Assembly (NCBI GenBank): GCA_033782935.1
Contig: JAWQEG010001220.1
Span: forward strand, 3,224,001 to 3,288,000
From: Petrolisthes cinctipes
Taxonomy: Eukaryota; Arthropoda; Malacostraca; Decapoda; Porcellanidae
Length of the DNA: 64,000 nt
Direction: 5' to 3'
Both the position numbers and the translations under genes were made by a program. Below, in pieces: positions 22,841 to 33,592 of this stretch. Every line of letters starts with the position of its first letter. Within the stretch, counting starts at the first letter, position 1. The notes beneath the pieces are model-generated. The model was given only the letters and a program-made list of their open reading frames with translations, did not search any database and had not been told where the DNA came from.

Positions 22841-25188
22841 GTGTTAGAGTATTTTCAAAATACAGGCCAAAAACATACTGAAAATCGATCTTTTAGGTGC
22901 CCAAAAGTCGATATGTGCATGCATCTTCTGTACCCGTTTATATCTCAAATTCTGGCCCTAAACACCCGAAAATTCGATATTTTGGGGTCCCAGAAGCGAT
23001 CTGTACATGCCTACTCCGTGTTAGAGTATTTTCAAAATTCAGGCCCAAAACATGCTGAAAATCGATATTTTTGGTGCCCAAAGTCAATATGTGCATGCAT
23101 CTTCAGTACCCGTTTATATCTCAAATTCAGGCTCAAAACACCCGAAAATTCAATATTTTGGGGTCCCAGAAGCAATCTGTACATGCCTACTCAGTGTTAG
23201 AGTATTTTCAAAATACAGGCCCAAAACATGCTGAAAATCGATATTTTAGATGCCAAAAGTCAATATGTGCATGTTTCTTCTGTACCCGTTTATATCTCAA
23301 ATTCAGGCTTAAAACACCCAAAAATTCAATATTTTGGGGTCCCAGAAGCAATCTGTACATGCCAACACAGTGTTAGAATATTTTCAAAATATAGGCTAAA
23401 AACATGCTAAAAATCGACATTTTAGGTGCCAAAAAATCGATATATCAAATTCAGTCCCAAAACACCCGAAAATTCGATATTTAGAGGTCCCAGAAGGTAT
23501 CTGTACATGCCTACTCCGTGTTAGAGTATTTTCAAAATACAGGCCAAAAACATACTGAAAATCGATCTTTTAGGTGCCCAAAAGTCGATATGTGCATGCA
23601 TCTTCTGTACCCGTTTATATCTCAAATTCATTCCCTAAACACCCGAAAATTCGATATTTTGGGGTCCCAGAAGCGATCTGTACATGCCTACTCCGTGTTA
23701 GAGTATTTTCAAAATTCAGGCCCAAAACATGCTGAAAATCGATATTTTTGGTGCCCAAAGTCAATATGTGCATGTATCTTCTGTACCCTTTTATATCTCA
23801 AATTCAGGCTCAAAACACCCGAAAATTCAATATTTTGGGGTCCCAGAAGCAATCTGTACATGCCTACTCAGTGCTAGAATATTTTCAAAATATAGGCTAA
23901 AAACATGCTATAAATCGATCTTTTAGGTGCCAAAAAGTCGATATCTCAAATTCAGTCCCAAAACACCCGAAAATTCGATATTTAGAGGTCCCAGAAGGTA
24001 TCTGTACATGCCTACTCCGTTTTAGAGTATTTTCAAAATACAGGCCAAAAACATACTGAAAATCGATCTTTTAGGTGCCCAAAAGTCGATATGTGCATGC
24101 ATCTTCTGTACCCGTTTATATCTCAAATTCTGGCCCTAAACACCCGAAAATTCGATATTTTGGGGTCCCAGAAGCGATCTGTACATGCCTACTCCGTGTT
24201 AGAGTATTTTCAAAATTCAGGCCCAAAACATGCTGAAAATCGATATTTTTGGTGCCCAAAGTCAACATGTGCATGCATCTTCAGTACCCGTTTATATCTC
24301 AAATTCAGGCTCAAAACACCCGAAAATTCAATATTTTGGGGTCCCAGAAGCAATCTGTACATGCCAACTCAGTGTTAGAGTATTTTCAAAATACAGGCCC
24401 AAAACATGCTGAAAATCGATATTTTAGATGCCAAAAGTCAATATGTGCATGTTTCTTCTGTACCCGTTTATATCTCAAATTCAGGCTTAAAACACCCAAA
24501 AATTCAATATTTTGGGGTCCCAGAAGCAATCTGTACATGCCTACACAGTGTTAGAATATTTTCAAAATATAGGCTAAAAACATGCTAAAAATCGACATTT
24601 TAGGTGCCAAAAAATCGATATCTCAAATTCAGTCCCAAAACACCCGAAAATTCGATATTTAGAGGTCCCAGAAGGTATCTGTACATGCCTCCTCCGTGTT
24701 AGAGTATTTTCAAAATACAGGCCAAAAACATACTGAAAATCGATCTTTTAGGTGCCCAAAAGTCGATATGTGCATGCATCTTCAGTACCCGTTTATATCT
24801 CAAATTCAGGCTCAAAACACCCGAAAATTCAATATTTTGGGGTCCCAGAAGCAATCTGTACATGCCTACTCAGTGTTAGAGTATTTTCAGAATACAGGCC
24901 CAAAACATGCTGAAAATCGATATTTTAGATGCCCAAAGTCAATATGTGCATGTATCTTCTGTACCCGTTTATATCTCAAATTCAGGCTCAAAACACCCGA
25001 AAATTCAATATTTTGGGTTCCCAGAAGCAATCTGTACTCAGTGCTAGAATATTTTCAAAATATAGGCTAAAAACATGCTAAAAATCGACATTTTAGGTGC
25101 CAAAAAGTCGATATCTCAAATTCAGTCCCAAAACACCCGAAAATTCCATATTTAGGGGTCCCAGAAGGTATCTGTACATGCCTACACC
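22841..25188 (+). repeat. 1178-bp tandem duplication with diverged tail
   Basis: Starts: 22841 (A2), 23018 (B2/A1 hybrid), 23194 (B1), 23370 (C1), 23518 (A2), 23695 (B2), 23871 (C), then 24019 (A2, GTTTTAG), 24196 (B2/A1 hybrid), 24372 (B1), 24548 (C1), 24696 (A2/A1), 24873 (B1, 8 bp short) and 25041 (C). The first four monomers of each half share GTGCATGTTTCTTCTG, GGCTTAAAACACCC and GTGTTAGAAT. After about 23.6 and 24.77 kb the halves differ. Confidence 0.8.
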
Positions 25189-27694
25189 GTGTTAGAGTAT
25201 TTTCAAAATACATGCTCAAAACATACTGAAAATCGATCTTTTAGGTGCACAAAAGTCGATATGTGCATGCATCTTCTGTACCCGTTTATATCTCAAATTC
25301 TGGCCCTAAACTCCCGAAAATTAGATATTTTGGGGTCCCAGAAGCGATCTGTGCATGCCTACTCCGTGTTAGAGTATTTTCAAAATTCAGGCCCAAAACA
25401 TGCTGAAAATCGATATTTTTGGTGCCCAAAGTCAATATGTGCATGTATCTTCTGTACCCGTTTATATCTCAAATTCAGGCTCAAAACACCCGAAAATTCA
25501 ATATTTTGGGGTTTCAGAAGCAATCTGTACATGCCTACTCAGTGCTAGAATATTTTCAAAATATAGGCTAAAAACATGCTAAAAAACGATCTTTTAGGTG
25601 CCAAAAAGTCGATATCTCAAATTCAGACCCAAAACACCCGAAAATTCGATATTTAGGGGTCCCAGAAGCGATCTATACATGCCTACTCCGTGTTAGAGTA
25701 TTTTCAAAATACATGATCAAAACATACTAAAAATTGATCTTTTAGGTGCACAAAAGTCGATATGTGCATGCATCTTCAGTACCCGTTTATATCTCAAATT
25801 CTGGCCCTAAACACCCGAAAATTCGATATTTTGGGGTCCCAGAAGCGATCTGTACATGCCTACTCCGTGTTAGAGTTTTTTCAAAATTCATGCCCAAAAC
25901 ATGCTGAAAATCGATCTTTTAGGTGCCCAAAAGTCAATATGTGCATGTATCTTCTGTACCCGTTTATATCTCAAATTCAGGCTCAAAACACCCGAAAATT
26001 CAATATTTTGGGGTCCCAGAAGCAATCTGTACATGCCTACACAGTGCTAGAATATTTTCAAAATATAGGCTAAAAACATGCTAAAAATCGACATTTTAGG
26101 TGCCAAAAAATCGATATCTCAAATTCAGTCTCAAAACACCCGAAAATTCGATATTTAGAGGTCCCAGAAGGTATCTGTACATGCCTACTCCGTGTTAGAG
26201 TATTTTCAAAATACAGGCCAAAAACATACTGAAAATCGATCTTTTAGGTGCACAAAAGTCGATATGTGCATGAATCTTCTGTACCCGTTTATATCTCAAA
26301 TTCTGGCCCTAAACACCCGAAAATTCGATATTTTGGGGTCCCAGAAGCGATCTATACATCCCTACTCCGTGTTAGAGTATTTTCAAAATTCAGGCCCAAA
26401 ACATGCTGAAAATAGATATTTTTGGTGCCCAAAGCCAATATGTGCATGTATCTTCTGTACCCGTTTATATCTCAAATTCAGGCTCAAAACACCCGAAAAT
26501 TCAATATTTTGGGGTCCCAGAAGCAATCTGTACATGCCTACTCAGTGCTAGAATATTTTCAAAATATAGGCTAAAAACATGCTAAAAATTGATCTTTTAG
26601 GTGCCAAAAAGTCGATATCTCAAATTCAGTCCCAAAACACCCGAAAATTCGATATTTAGGGGTCCCAGAAGCGATCTGTACATGCCTACTCCGTGTTAGA
26701 GTATTTTCAAAATACATGCTCAAAACATACTGAAAATCGATCTTTTAGGTGCACAAAAGTCGATATGTGCATGCATCTTCAGTACCCGTTTATATCTCAA
26801 ATTCAGGCTCAAAACACCCGAAAATTCAATATTTTGGGGTCCCTGAAGCAATCTGTACATGCCTACTCAGTGTTAGAGTATTTTCAAAATACAGGCCCAA
26901 AACATGCTGAAAATCGATATTTTAGATGCCCAAAGTCAATATGTGCATGTATCTTCTGTACCCGTTTATATCTCAAATTCAGGCTCAAAACACCCGAAAA
27001 TTCAATATTTTGGGGTCCCAGAAGCAATCTGTACATGCCTACACAGTGCTAGAATATTTTCAAAATACAGGCCCAAAACATGCTGAAAATCGATATTTTA
27101 GATGCCTAAAGTCAATATGTGCATGTATCTTCTGCACCCGTTTATATCTCAAATTCAGACTCAAAACACCCGAAAATTCAATATTTTGGGGTCCCAGAAG
27201 CAATCTGTACATGCCTACTCAGTGCTAGAATATTTTCAAAATATAGGCTAAAAACATGCTAAAAATCGATCTTTTAGGTGCCAAAAAGTCTATATCTCAA
27301 ATTCAGTCCCAAAACACCCGAAAATTCGATATTTAGGGGTCCCAGAAGCGATCTGTACATGCCTACTCCGTGTTAGAGTATTTTCAAAATACATGCTCAA
27401 AACATACTGAAAATCGATCTTTTAGGTGCACAAAAGTCGATATGTGCATGTATCTTCAGTACCCGTTTATATCTCAAATTCAGGCTCAAAACACCCGAAA
27501 ATTCAATATTTTGGGGTCCCAGAAGCAATCTGTACATGCCTACTCAGTGCTAGAATATTTTCAAAATATAGGCTAAAAACATGCTAAAAAACGACATTTT
27601 AGGTGCCAAAAAATCGATATCTCAAATTCAGTCCCAAAACACCCGAAAATTCGATATTTAGAGGTCCCAGAAGGTATCTGTACATGCCTACTCC
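25189..27694 (+). repeat. Trimers with a C/B1 hybrid and an A1-C1 dimer
   Basis: Starts: 25189 (A hybrid), 25366 (B2), 25542 (C2), 25690 (A), 25867 (B, 177 bp), 26044 (C1), 26192 (A2-like), 26369 (B2), 26545 (C2), 26693 (A1), 26870 (B1), 27046 (C/B1 hybrid, 176 bp), 27222 (C2), 27370 (A1) and 27547 (C1). The monomer at 25867 is 177 bp because it carries GATCTTTTAGGTGCCCAAAAG, an A-like segment. The dimer 27370-27694 (325 bp) lacks a B monomer. Confidence 0.8.
27046..27221 (+). repeat. C/B1 hybrid monomer
   Basis: It starts as C (GTGCTAGAATATTTTC) and switches within the dyad to B1 (AAAATACAGGCCC, GATATTTTAGATGCC), so it keeps the 29 bp that real C monomers lack. A second hybrid of the same design is at 32944-33119. 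The switch point lies in TTTTCAAAATA, common to all classes. Confidence 0.8.
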
Positions 27695-28696
27695 GTGTTA
27701 GAGTATTTTCAAAATACAGGCCAAAAACATACTGAAAATCGATCTTTTAGGTGCCCAAAAGTCGATATGTGCATGCATCTTCTGTACCCGTTTATATCTC
27801 AAATTCTGGCCCTAAGCACCCGAAAATTCGATATTTTGGGGTCCCAGAAGCGATCTGTACATGCCTACTCCGTGTTAGAGTATTTTCAAAATTCAGGCCC
27901 AAAACATGCTGAAAATCGATATTTTTGGTGCCCAAAGTCAATATGTGCATGTATCTTCTGTACCCGTTTATATCTCAAATTCAGGCTCAAAACACCCGAA
28001 AATTTAATATTTTGTTGTCCCAGAAGCAATCTGTACATGCCTACTCAGTGCTAGAATATTTTCAAAATATAGGCTAAAAACATGCTAAAAATCGATCTTT
28101 TAGGTGCCAAAAAGTCGATATCTCAAATTCAGTCCCAAAACACCCGAAAATTCGATATTTAGGGGTCCCAGAAGCGATCTGTACATGCCTACTCCGTGTT
28201 AGAGTATTTTCAAAATACATGCTCAAAACATACTGAAAATCGATCTTTTAGGAGCACAAAAGTCGATATGTGCATGCATCTTCAGTACCCGTTTATATCT
28301 CTAATTCAGGCTCAAAACACCCGAAAATTCAATATTTTGGGGTCCCAGAAGCAATCTGTACATGCCTACTCAGTGTTAGAGTATTTTCAAAATTCAGGCC
28401 CAATACATGCTGAAAATCGATATTTTAGATGCCCAAAGTCAATATGTGCATGTATCTTCTGTACCCGTTTATATCTCAAATTCAGGCTCAAAACACCCGA
28501 AAATTCAATATTTTGGGGTCCCAGAAGCAATCTGTACATGCCTACACAGTGCTAGAATATTTTCAAAATATAGGCTAAAAACATGCTAAAAATCGATCTT
28601 TTAGGTGCCAAAAAGTCGATATCTCAAATTCAGTCCCAAAACACCCGAAAATTCGATATTTAGGGGTCCCAGAAGCGATCTGTACATGCCTACTCC

Positions 28697-28873
28697 GTGT
28701 TAGAGTATTTTCAAAATACATGCTCAAAACATACTGAAAATCGATCTTTTAGGTGCACAAAAGTCGATATGTGCATGCATCTTCAGTACCCGTTTATATC
28801 TCTAATTCAGGCTCAAAGCACACGAAAATTCAATATTTTGGGGTCCCAGAAGCAATCTGTACATGCCTACTCA
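28697..28873 (+). repeat. A1 monomer, 177 bp, reference copy
   Basis: A1 is recognised by AAAATACATGCTCAAAACATAC, read here as AAAATACATGC followed by TCAAAACATAC, then GGTGCACAAAAGTCG, the palindrome TGCATGCA, CTTCAGTACCC, and a 3' end AAGCAATCTGTACATGCC. A/T tracts recur every 10-13 bp through much of the monomer. A1 normally precedes B1. In shortened pentamers it is followed directly by C. Confidence 0.9.
28705..28719. other. 15-bp dyad, G/C-closed form (A1 reference)
   Basis: GTATTTTCAAAATAC is a perfect inverted repeat with 7-bp arms around a single C. It sits at monomer positions 9-23 in A1, A2 and B1. The C-monomer form (29058-29072) closes with A/T instead, and B2 (29383-29397) breaks it to 5-bp arms. 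Dyad symmetry has been reported as a feature of some centromeric satellites; any role here is inference. Confidence 0.75.
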
Positions 28874-29049
28874 GTGTTAGAGTATTTTCAAAATACAGGC
28901 CCAAAACATGCTGAAAATCGATATTTTAGATGCCCAAAGTCAATATGTGCATGTATCTTCTGTACCCGTTTATATCTCAAATTCAGGCTCAAAACACCCG
29001 AAAATTCAATATTTTGGGGTCCCAGAAGCAATCTGTACATGCCTACACA
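28874..29049 (+). repeat. B1 monomer, 176 bp, reference copy
   Basis: B1 is recognised by AAAATACAGGCCCAAAAC, GATATTTTAGATGCCCAAAG (one A shorter than A monomers, giving 176 bp), TGCATGTATCTTCTG instead of the TGCATGCA palindrome, and the 3' end CCTACACA before the following C monomer. It keeps the 15-bp dyad in the form GTATTTTCAAAATAC. Confidence 0.9.
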
Positions 29050-29197
29050 GTGCTAGAATATTTTCAAAATATAGGCTAAAAACATGCTAAAAATCGACAA
29101 TTTAGGTGCCAAAAAATCGATATCTCAAATTCAGTCCCAAAACACCCGAAAATTCGATATTTAGAGGTCCCAGAAGGTATCTGTACATGCTTACTCC
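29050..29197 (+). repeat. C1 monomer, 148 bp, reference copy
   Basis: C1 begins GTGCTAGAATATTTTC and reads AATCGACATTTTAGG (here AATCGACAATTTAGG), CCAAAAAATCGATAT and then directly CTCAAATTCAGTCCC. Compared with A, 29 bp between two ATAT motifs are missing, including the TGCATGCA and GTACCCGTTTATAT blocks. Its 3' end is TTTAGAGGTCCCAGAAGG with GTATCTGTACATGC. The dyad here is ATATTTTCAAAATAT. Confidence 0.9.
29058..29072. other. 15-bp dyad, A/T-closed form (C1 reference)
   Basis: ATATTTTCAAAATAT keeps perfect 7-bp arms although both end bases differ from the A/B1 form. The first arm changes G to A and the second changes C to T. The symmetry therefore survives a paired difference between monomer classes. 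Confidence 0.75.
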
Positions 29198-29374
29198 ATG
29201 TTAGAGTATTTTCAAAATACAGGCCAAAAACATACTGAAAATCGATCTTTTAGGTGCCCAAAAGTCGATATGTGCATGCATCTTCTGTACCCGTTTATAT
29301 CTCAAATTCTGGCCCTAAACACCCGAAAATTCGATATTTTGGGGTCCCAGAAGCGATCTGTACATGCCTACTCC
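29198..29374 (+). repeat. A2 monomer, 177 bp, reference copy
   Basis: A2 differs from A1 by AAAATACAGGCCAAAAAC, GGTGCCCAAAAGTCG, CTTCTGTACCC, AAATTCTGGCCCTAAACACC, TTCGATATTTTGGGG, and AAGCGATCTGTACATGCC with CTACTCC at the 3' end. The TGCATGCA palindrome is kept. A2 normally follows C1 and precedes B2. Confidence 0.9.
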
Positions 29375-29550
29375 GTGTTAGAGTATTTTCAAAATTCAGG
29401 CCCAAAACATGCTGAAAATCGATATTTTTGGTGCCCAAAGTCAATATGTGCATGTATCTTCTGTACCCGTTTATATCTTAAATTCAGGCTCAAAACACCC
29501 GAAAATTCAATATTTTGGAGTCCCAGAAGCAATCTGTACATGCCTACTCA
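29375..29550 (+). repeat. B2 monomer, 176 bp, reference copy
   Basis: B2 is marked by TTTTCAAAATTCAGGCCC, which breaks the 15-bp dyad, and by GATATTTTTGGTGCCCAAAG. Its 3' end is CTACTCA followed by GTGCTAG. Many B2 copies elsewhere lack 10 bp just before the C boundary (CTGTAC joined to AGTGCTAG), which shortens the local hexamer to 992 bp. Confidence 0.9.
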
Positions 29551-29698
29551 GTGCTAGAATATTTTCAAAATATAGGCTAAAAACATGCTAAAAATCGATC
29601 TTTTAGGTGCCAAAAAGTCGATATCTCAAATTCAGTCCCAAAACACCCGAAAATTCGATATTTAGGGGTCCCAGAAGCGATCTGTACATGCCTACTCC
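29551..29698 (+). repeat. C2 monomer, 148 bp, reference copy
   Basis: C2 shares the 29-bp deletion and the GTGCTAG start with C1. It differs by AATCGATCTTTTAGG, CCAAAAAGTCGATAT, TTTAGGGGTCCCAGAAG and CGATCTGTACATGCC. It usually precedes A1. C1/C2 hybrids also occur, for example at 4355 and 12360. Confidence 0.9.
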
Positions 29699-30189
29699 GT
29701 GTTAGAGTATTTTCAAAATACATGCTCAAAACATACTGAAAATCGATCTTTTAGGTGCACAAAAGTCGATATGTGCATGCATCTTCAGTACCCGTTTATA
29801 TCTCAAATTCAGGCTCAAAACACCCGAAAATTCAATATTTTGGGGTCCCAGAAGCAATCTGTACATGCCTACTCAGTGTTAGAGTATTTTCAAAATACAG
29901 GCCCAAAACATGCTGAAAATCGATATTTTAGATGCCCAAAGTCAATATGTGCATGTATCTTCTGTACCCGTTTATATCTCAAATTCAGGCTCAAAACACC
30001 CGAAAATTCAATATTTTGGGGTCCCAGAAACAATCTGTACAGTGCTAGAATATTTTCAAAATATAGGCTAAAATCATGCTAAAAATCGATCTTTTAAGTG
30101 CCAAAAAGTCGATATCTCAAATTCAATCCCAAAACACCCGAAAATTCGATATTTAGGGGTCCCAGAAGCGATCTGTACATGCCTACTCC

Positions 30190-31087
30190 GTGTTAGAGTA
30201 TTTTCAAAATACAGGCCAAAAACATACTAAAAATCGATCTTTTAGGTGCCCAAAAGTCGATATGTGCATGCATCTTCTGTACCCGTTTATATCTCAAATT
30301 CTGGCCCTAAACACCCGAAAATTCGATATTTTGGGGTCCCAGAAGCGATCTGTACATGCCTACTCCGTGTTAGAGTATTTTCAAAATTCAGTCCCAAAAC
30401 ATGCTGAAAATCGATATTTTAGTTGACCAAAGTCAATATGTGCATGTATCTTCTGTACCCGTTTATATCTCAAATTCAGGCTCAAAACACCCGAAAATTC
30501 AATATTTTGGGGTCCCAGAAGCAATCTGTACATGCCTACTCAGTGCTAGAATATTTTCAAAATATAGGCTAAAAACATGCTAAAAATCCTACTCCGTGTT
30601 AGAGTATTTTCAAAATACAGGCCAAAAACATACTGAAAATCGATCTTTTAGGTGCCCAAAAGTCGATATGTGCATGCATCTTCTGTACCCGTTTATATCT
30701 CAAATTCTGGACCTAAACACCCGTAAAATTCGATATTTTGGGGTCCCAGAAGCGATCTGTACATGCCTACTCAGTGTTAGAGTATTTTCAAAATTCAGGC
30801 CCAAAACATGCTGAAAATCGATATTTTTGGTGCCCAAAGTCAATATGTGCATGTATCTTCTGTACCCGTTTATATCTCAAATTCAGGCTCAAAACACCCG
30901 AAAATTCAATATTTTGGGGTCCCAGAAGCAATCTGTACAGTGCTAGAATATTTTCAAAATATAGGCTAAAAACATGCTAAAAATCGATCTTTTAGGTGCC
31001 AAAAAGTCGATATCTCAAATTCAGTACCAAAACACCCGAAAATTCGATATTTAGGGGTCCCAGAAGCGATCTGTACATGCCTACTCC
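30190..31087 (+). repeat. Hexamer with a severely truncated C2
   Basis: Starts: 30190 (A2), 30367 (B2), 30543 (C2, only 53 bp), 30596 (A2), 30774 (B2, 10 bp short) and 30940 (C2). The C2 at 30543-30595 stops at CTAAAAATC and jumps to CTACTCCGTGTTAG, a loss of 95 bp with at most 1 bp of shared sequence at the ends. The A2 at 30596 has one extra base in CCCGTAAAATTCG. Confidence 0.85.
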
Positions 31088-33592
31088 GTGTTAGAGTATT
31101 TTCAAAATACATGCTCAAAACATACTGAAAATCGATCTTTTAGGTGCACAAAAGTCGATTTGTGCATGCATCTTCAGTACCCGTTTATATCTCAAATTCA
31201 GGCTCAAAACACCCGAAAATTCAATATTTTGGGGTCCCAGAAGCAATCTGTACATGCCTACTCAGTGTTAGAGTATTTTCAAAATACAGGCCCAAAACAT
31301 GCTGAAAATCGATATTTTAGATGCCCAAAGTCAATATGTGCATGTATCTTCTGTAACCGTTTATATCTCAAATTCAGGCTCAAAACACCCGAAAATTCAA
31401 TATTTTGGGGTCCCAGAAGCAATCTGTACATGCCTACACAGTGCTAGAATATTTTCAAAATATAGGCTAAAAACATGCTAAAAATCGACATTTTAGGTGC
31501 CAAAAAATCGATATCTCAAATTCAGTCCCAAAACACCCGAAAATTCAATATTTAGGGGTCCCAGAAGGTATCTGTACATGCCTACTCCGTGTTAGAGTAT
31601 TTTCAAAATACAGGCTAAAAACATACTGAAAATCGATCTTTTAGGTGCCCAAAAGTCGATATGTGCATGCATCTACTGTACCCGTTTATATCTCAAATTC
31701 TGGCCCTAAACACCCGAAAATTCGATATTTTGGGGTCCCAGAAGCGATCTGTACATGACTACTCCGTGTTAGAGTATTTTCAAAATTCAGTCCCAAAACA
31801 TGCTGAAAATCGATATTTTTGGTGCCCAAATTAAATATGTGCATGTATCTTCTGTACCCTTTTATATCTCAAATTCAGGCTCAAAACACCCGAAAATTCA
31901 ATATTTTGGGGTCCCAGAAGCAATCTGTACATGCCTACTCAGTGCTAGAATATTTTCAAAATATAGGCTAAAAACATGCTAAAAATCGATCTTTTAGATG
32001 CCAAAAAGTCGATATCTCAAATTCAGTCCCAAAACACCCTAAAATTCGATATTTAGGGGTCCCAGAAGCGATCTGTACATGCCTACTCCGTGTTAGAGTA
32101 TTTTCAAAATACATGCTCAAAACATACTGAAAATCGATCTTTTAGGTGCACAAAAGTCGATATGTGCATGAATCTTCAGTACCCGTTTATATCTCAAATT
32201 CAGGTTCAAAACACCCGAAAATTCAATATTTTGGGGTCCCAGAAGCAATCTGTACATGCGTACTCAGTGTTAGAGTATTTTCAAAATACAGGCCCAAAAC
32301 ATGCTGAAAATCGATATTTTAGATGCCCAAAGTCAATATGTGCATGTATCTTCTGTACCCGTTTATATCTCAAATTCAGGCTCAAAACACCCGAAAATTC
32401 AATATTTTGGGGTCCCAGAAGCAATCTGTACATGCCTACACAGTGCTAGAATATTTTCAAAATATAGGATAAAAGCATGCTAAAAATCGATCTTTTAGGT
32501 GCCAAAAAGTCGATATCTCAAATTCAGTCCCAAAACACCCGAAAATTCGATATTTAGGGGTCCCAGAAGCGATCTGTACATGCCTACTCCGTGTTAGAGT
32601 ATTTTCAAAATACATGCTCAAAACATACTGAAAATCGATCTTTTAGATGCACAAAAGTCGATATGTGCATGAATCTTCAGTACCCGTTTATATCTCAAAT
32701 TCAGGTTCAAAACACCCGAAAATTCAATATTTTGGGGTCCCAGAAGCAATCTGTACATGCGTACTCAGTGTTAGAGTATTTTCAAAATACAGGCCCAAAA
32801 CATGCTGAAAATCGATATTTTAGATGCCCAAAGTCAATATGTGCATGTATCTTCTGTACCCGTTTATATCTCAAATTCAGGCTCAAAACACCCGATTATT
32901 CAATATTTTGGGGTCCCAGAAGCAATCTGTACATGCCTACTCAGTGCTAGAATATTTTCAAAATACAGGCCCAAAACATGCTGAAAATCGATATTTTAGG
33001 TGCCCAAAGTCAATATGTGCATGTATCTTCTGTACCCGTTTATATCTCAAATTCAGACTCAAAACACCCGAAAATTCAATATTTTGGTGTCCCAGAAGCA
33101 ATCTGTACATGCCTACTCAGTGCTAGAATATTTTCAAAATATAGGCTAAAAACATGCTAAAAATCGATCTTTTAGGTGCCAAAAAGTCTATATATCAAAT
33201 TCAGTCCCAAAACACCCGAAAATTCGATATTTAGGGGTCCCAGAAGCGATCTGTACATGCCTACTCCGTGTTAGAGTATTTTCAAAATACATGCTCAAAA
33301 CATACTGAAAATCGATCTTTTAGGTGCACAAAAGTCGATATGTGCATGCATCTTCAGTACCCGTTTATATCTCAAATTCAGGCTCAAAACACCCGAAAAT
33401 TCAATATTTTGGGGTCCCAGAAGCAATCTGTACATGCCTACTCAGTGCTAGAATATTTTCAAAATATAGGCTAAAAACATGCTAAAAAACGACATTTTAG
33501 GTGCCAAAAAATCGATATCTCAAATTCAGTCCCAAAACACCCGAAAATTCGATATTTAGAGGTCCCAGAAGGTATCTGTACATGCCTACTCC
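31088..33592 (+). repeat. Hexamer, tandem trimer pair and tetramer
   Basis: Starts: 31088 (A1), 31265 (B1), 31441 (C1), 31589 (A2), 31766 (B2), 31942 (C2), 32090 (A1), 32267 (B1), 32443 (C2), 32591 (A1), 32768 (B1), 32944 (C/B hybrid), 33120 (C2), 33268 (A1) and 33445 (C1). Trimers at 32090 and 32591 share three rare changes: TGCATGAATCTTCAG, TTCAGGTTCAAAAC and ATGCGTACTCAG. They are therefore sister copies 501 bp apart. Confidence 0.85.

Larger units (their letters stand above)
28697..29698 (+). repeat. Reference 1002-bp hexamer A1-B1-C1-A2-B2-C2
   Basis: This is a full hexamer with no length changes, used here to define the classes. Its monomers start at 28697 (A1), 28874 (B1), 29050 (C1), 29198 (A2), 29375 (B2) and 29551 (C2); the next A1 starts at 29699. 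A1-B1-C1 and A2-B2-C2 are each 501 bp. The two flavours differ at diagnostic positions throughout, so the larger unit is a hexamer and not simply two trimers. Small private changes are present, for example ATGTTAG in place of GTGTTAG at 29198. Confidence 0.9.
27695..30189 (+). repeat. Trimer block including a 501-bp tandem pair
   Basis: Starts: 27695 (A2), 27872 (B2), 28048 (C2), 28196 (A1), 28373 (B1), 28549 (C2), 28697 (A1), 28874 (B1), 29050 (C1), 29198 (A2), 29375 (B2), 29551 (C2), 29699 (A1), 29876 (B1, 10 bp short) and 30042 (C2). The trimers at 28196 and 28697 both carry TATCTCTAATTCAGG, a change not seen in the neighbouring trimers, which marks a recent single-trimer duplication. Confidence 0.85.

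Noticed and set aside
28787..28803. CENP-B box-like match near ACCCGTTTATATCTCAA
   Set aside because: The reverse-complement box pattern CCCGNNTNNNNCGAA is matched at 7 of 9 fixed bases, with CTCA in place of CGAA. A 7-of-9 match is expected by chance about once every two monomers when both strands are scanned, and two core bases are wrong.
28828..28848. TGGGGTCCCA as a regulatory palindrome
   Set aside because: The arms are only 4 bp around GT, and the block is common to all monomers as part of the conserved backbone. Nothing marks it as a regulatory site.
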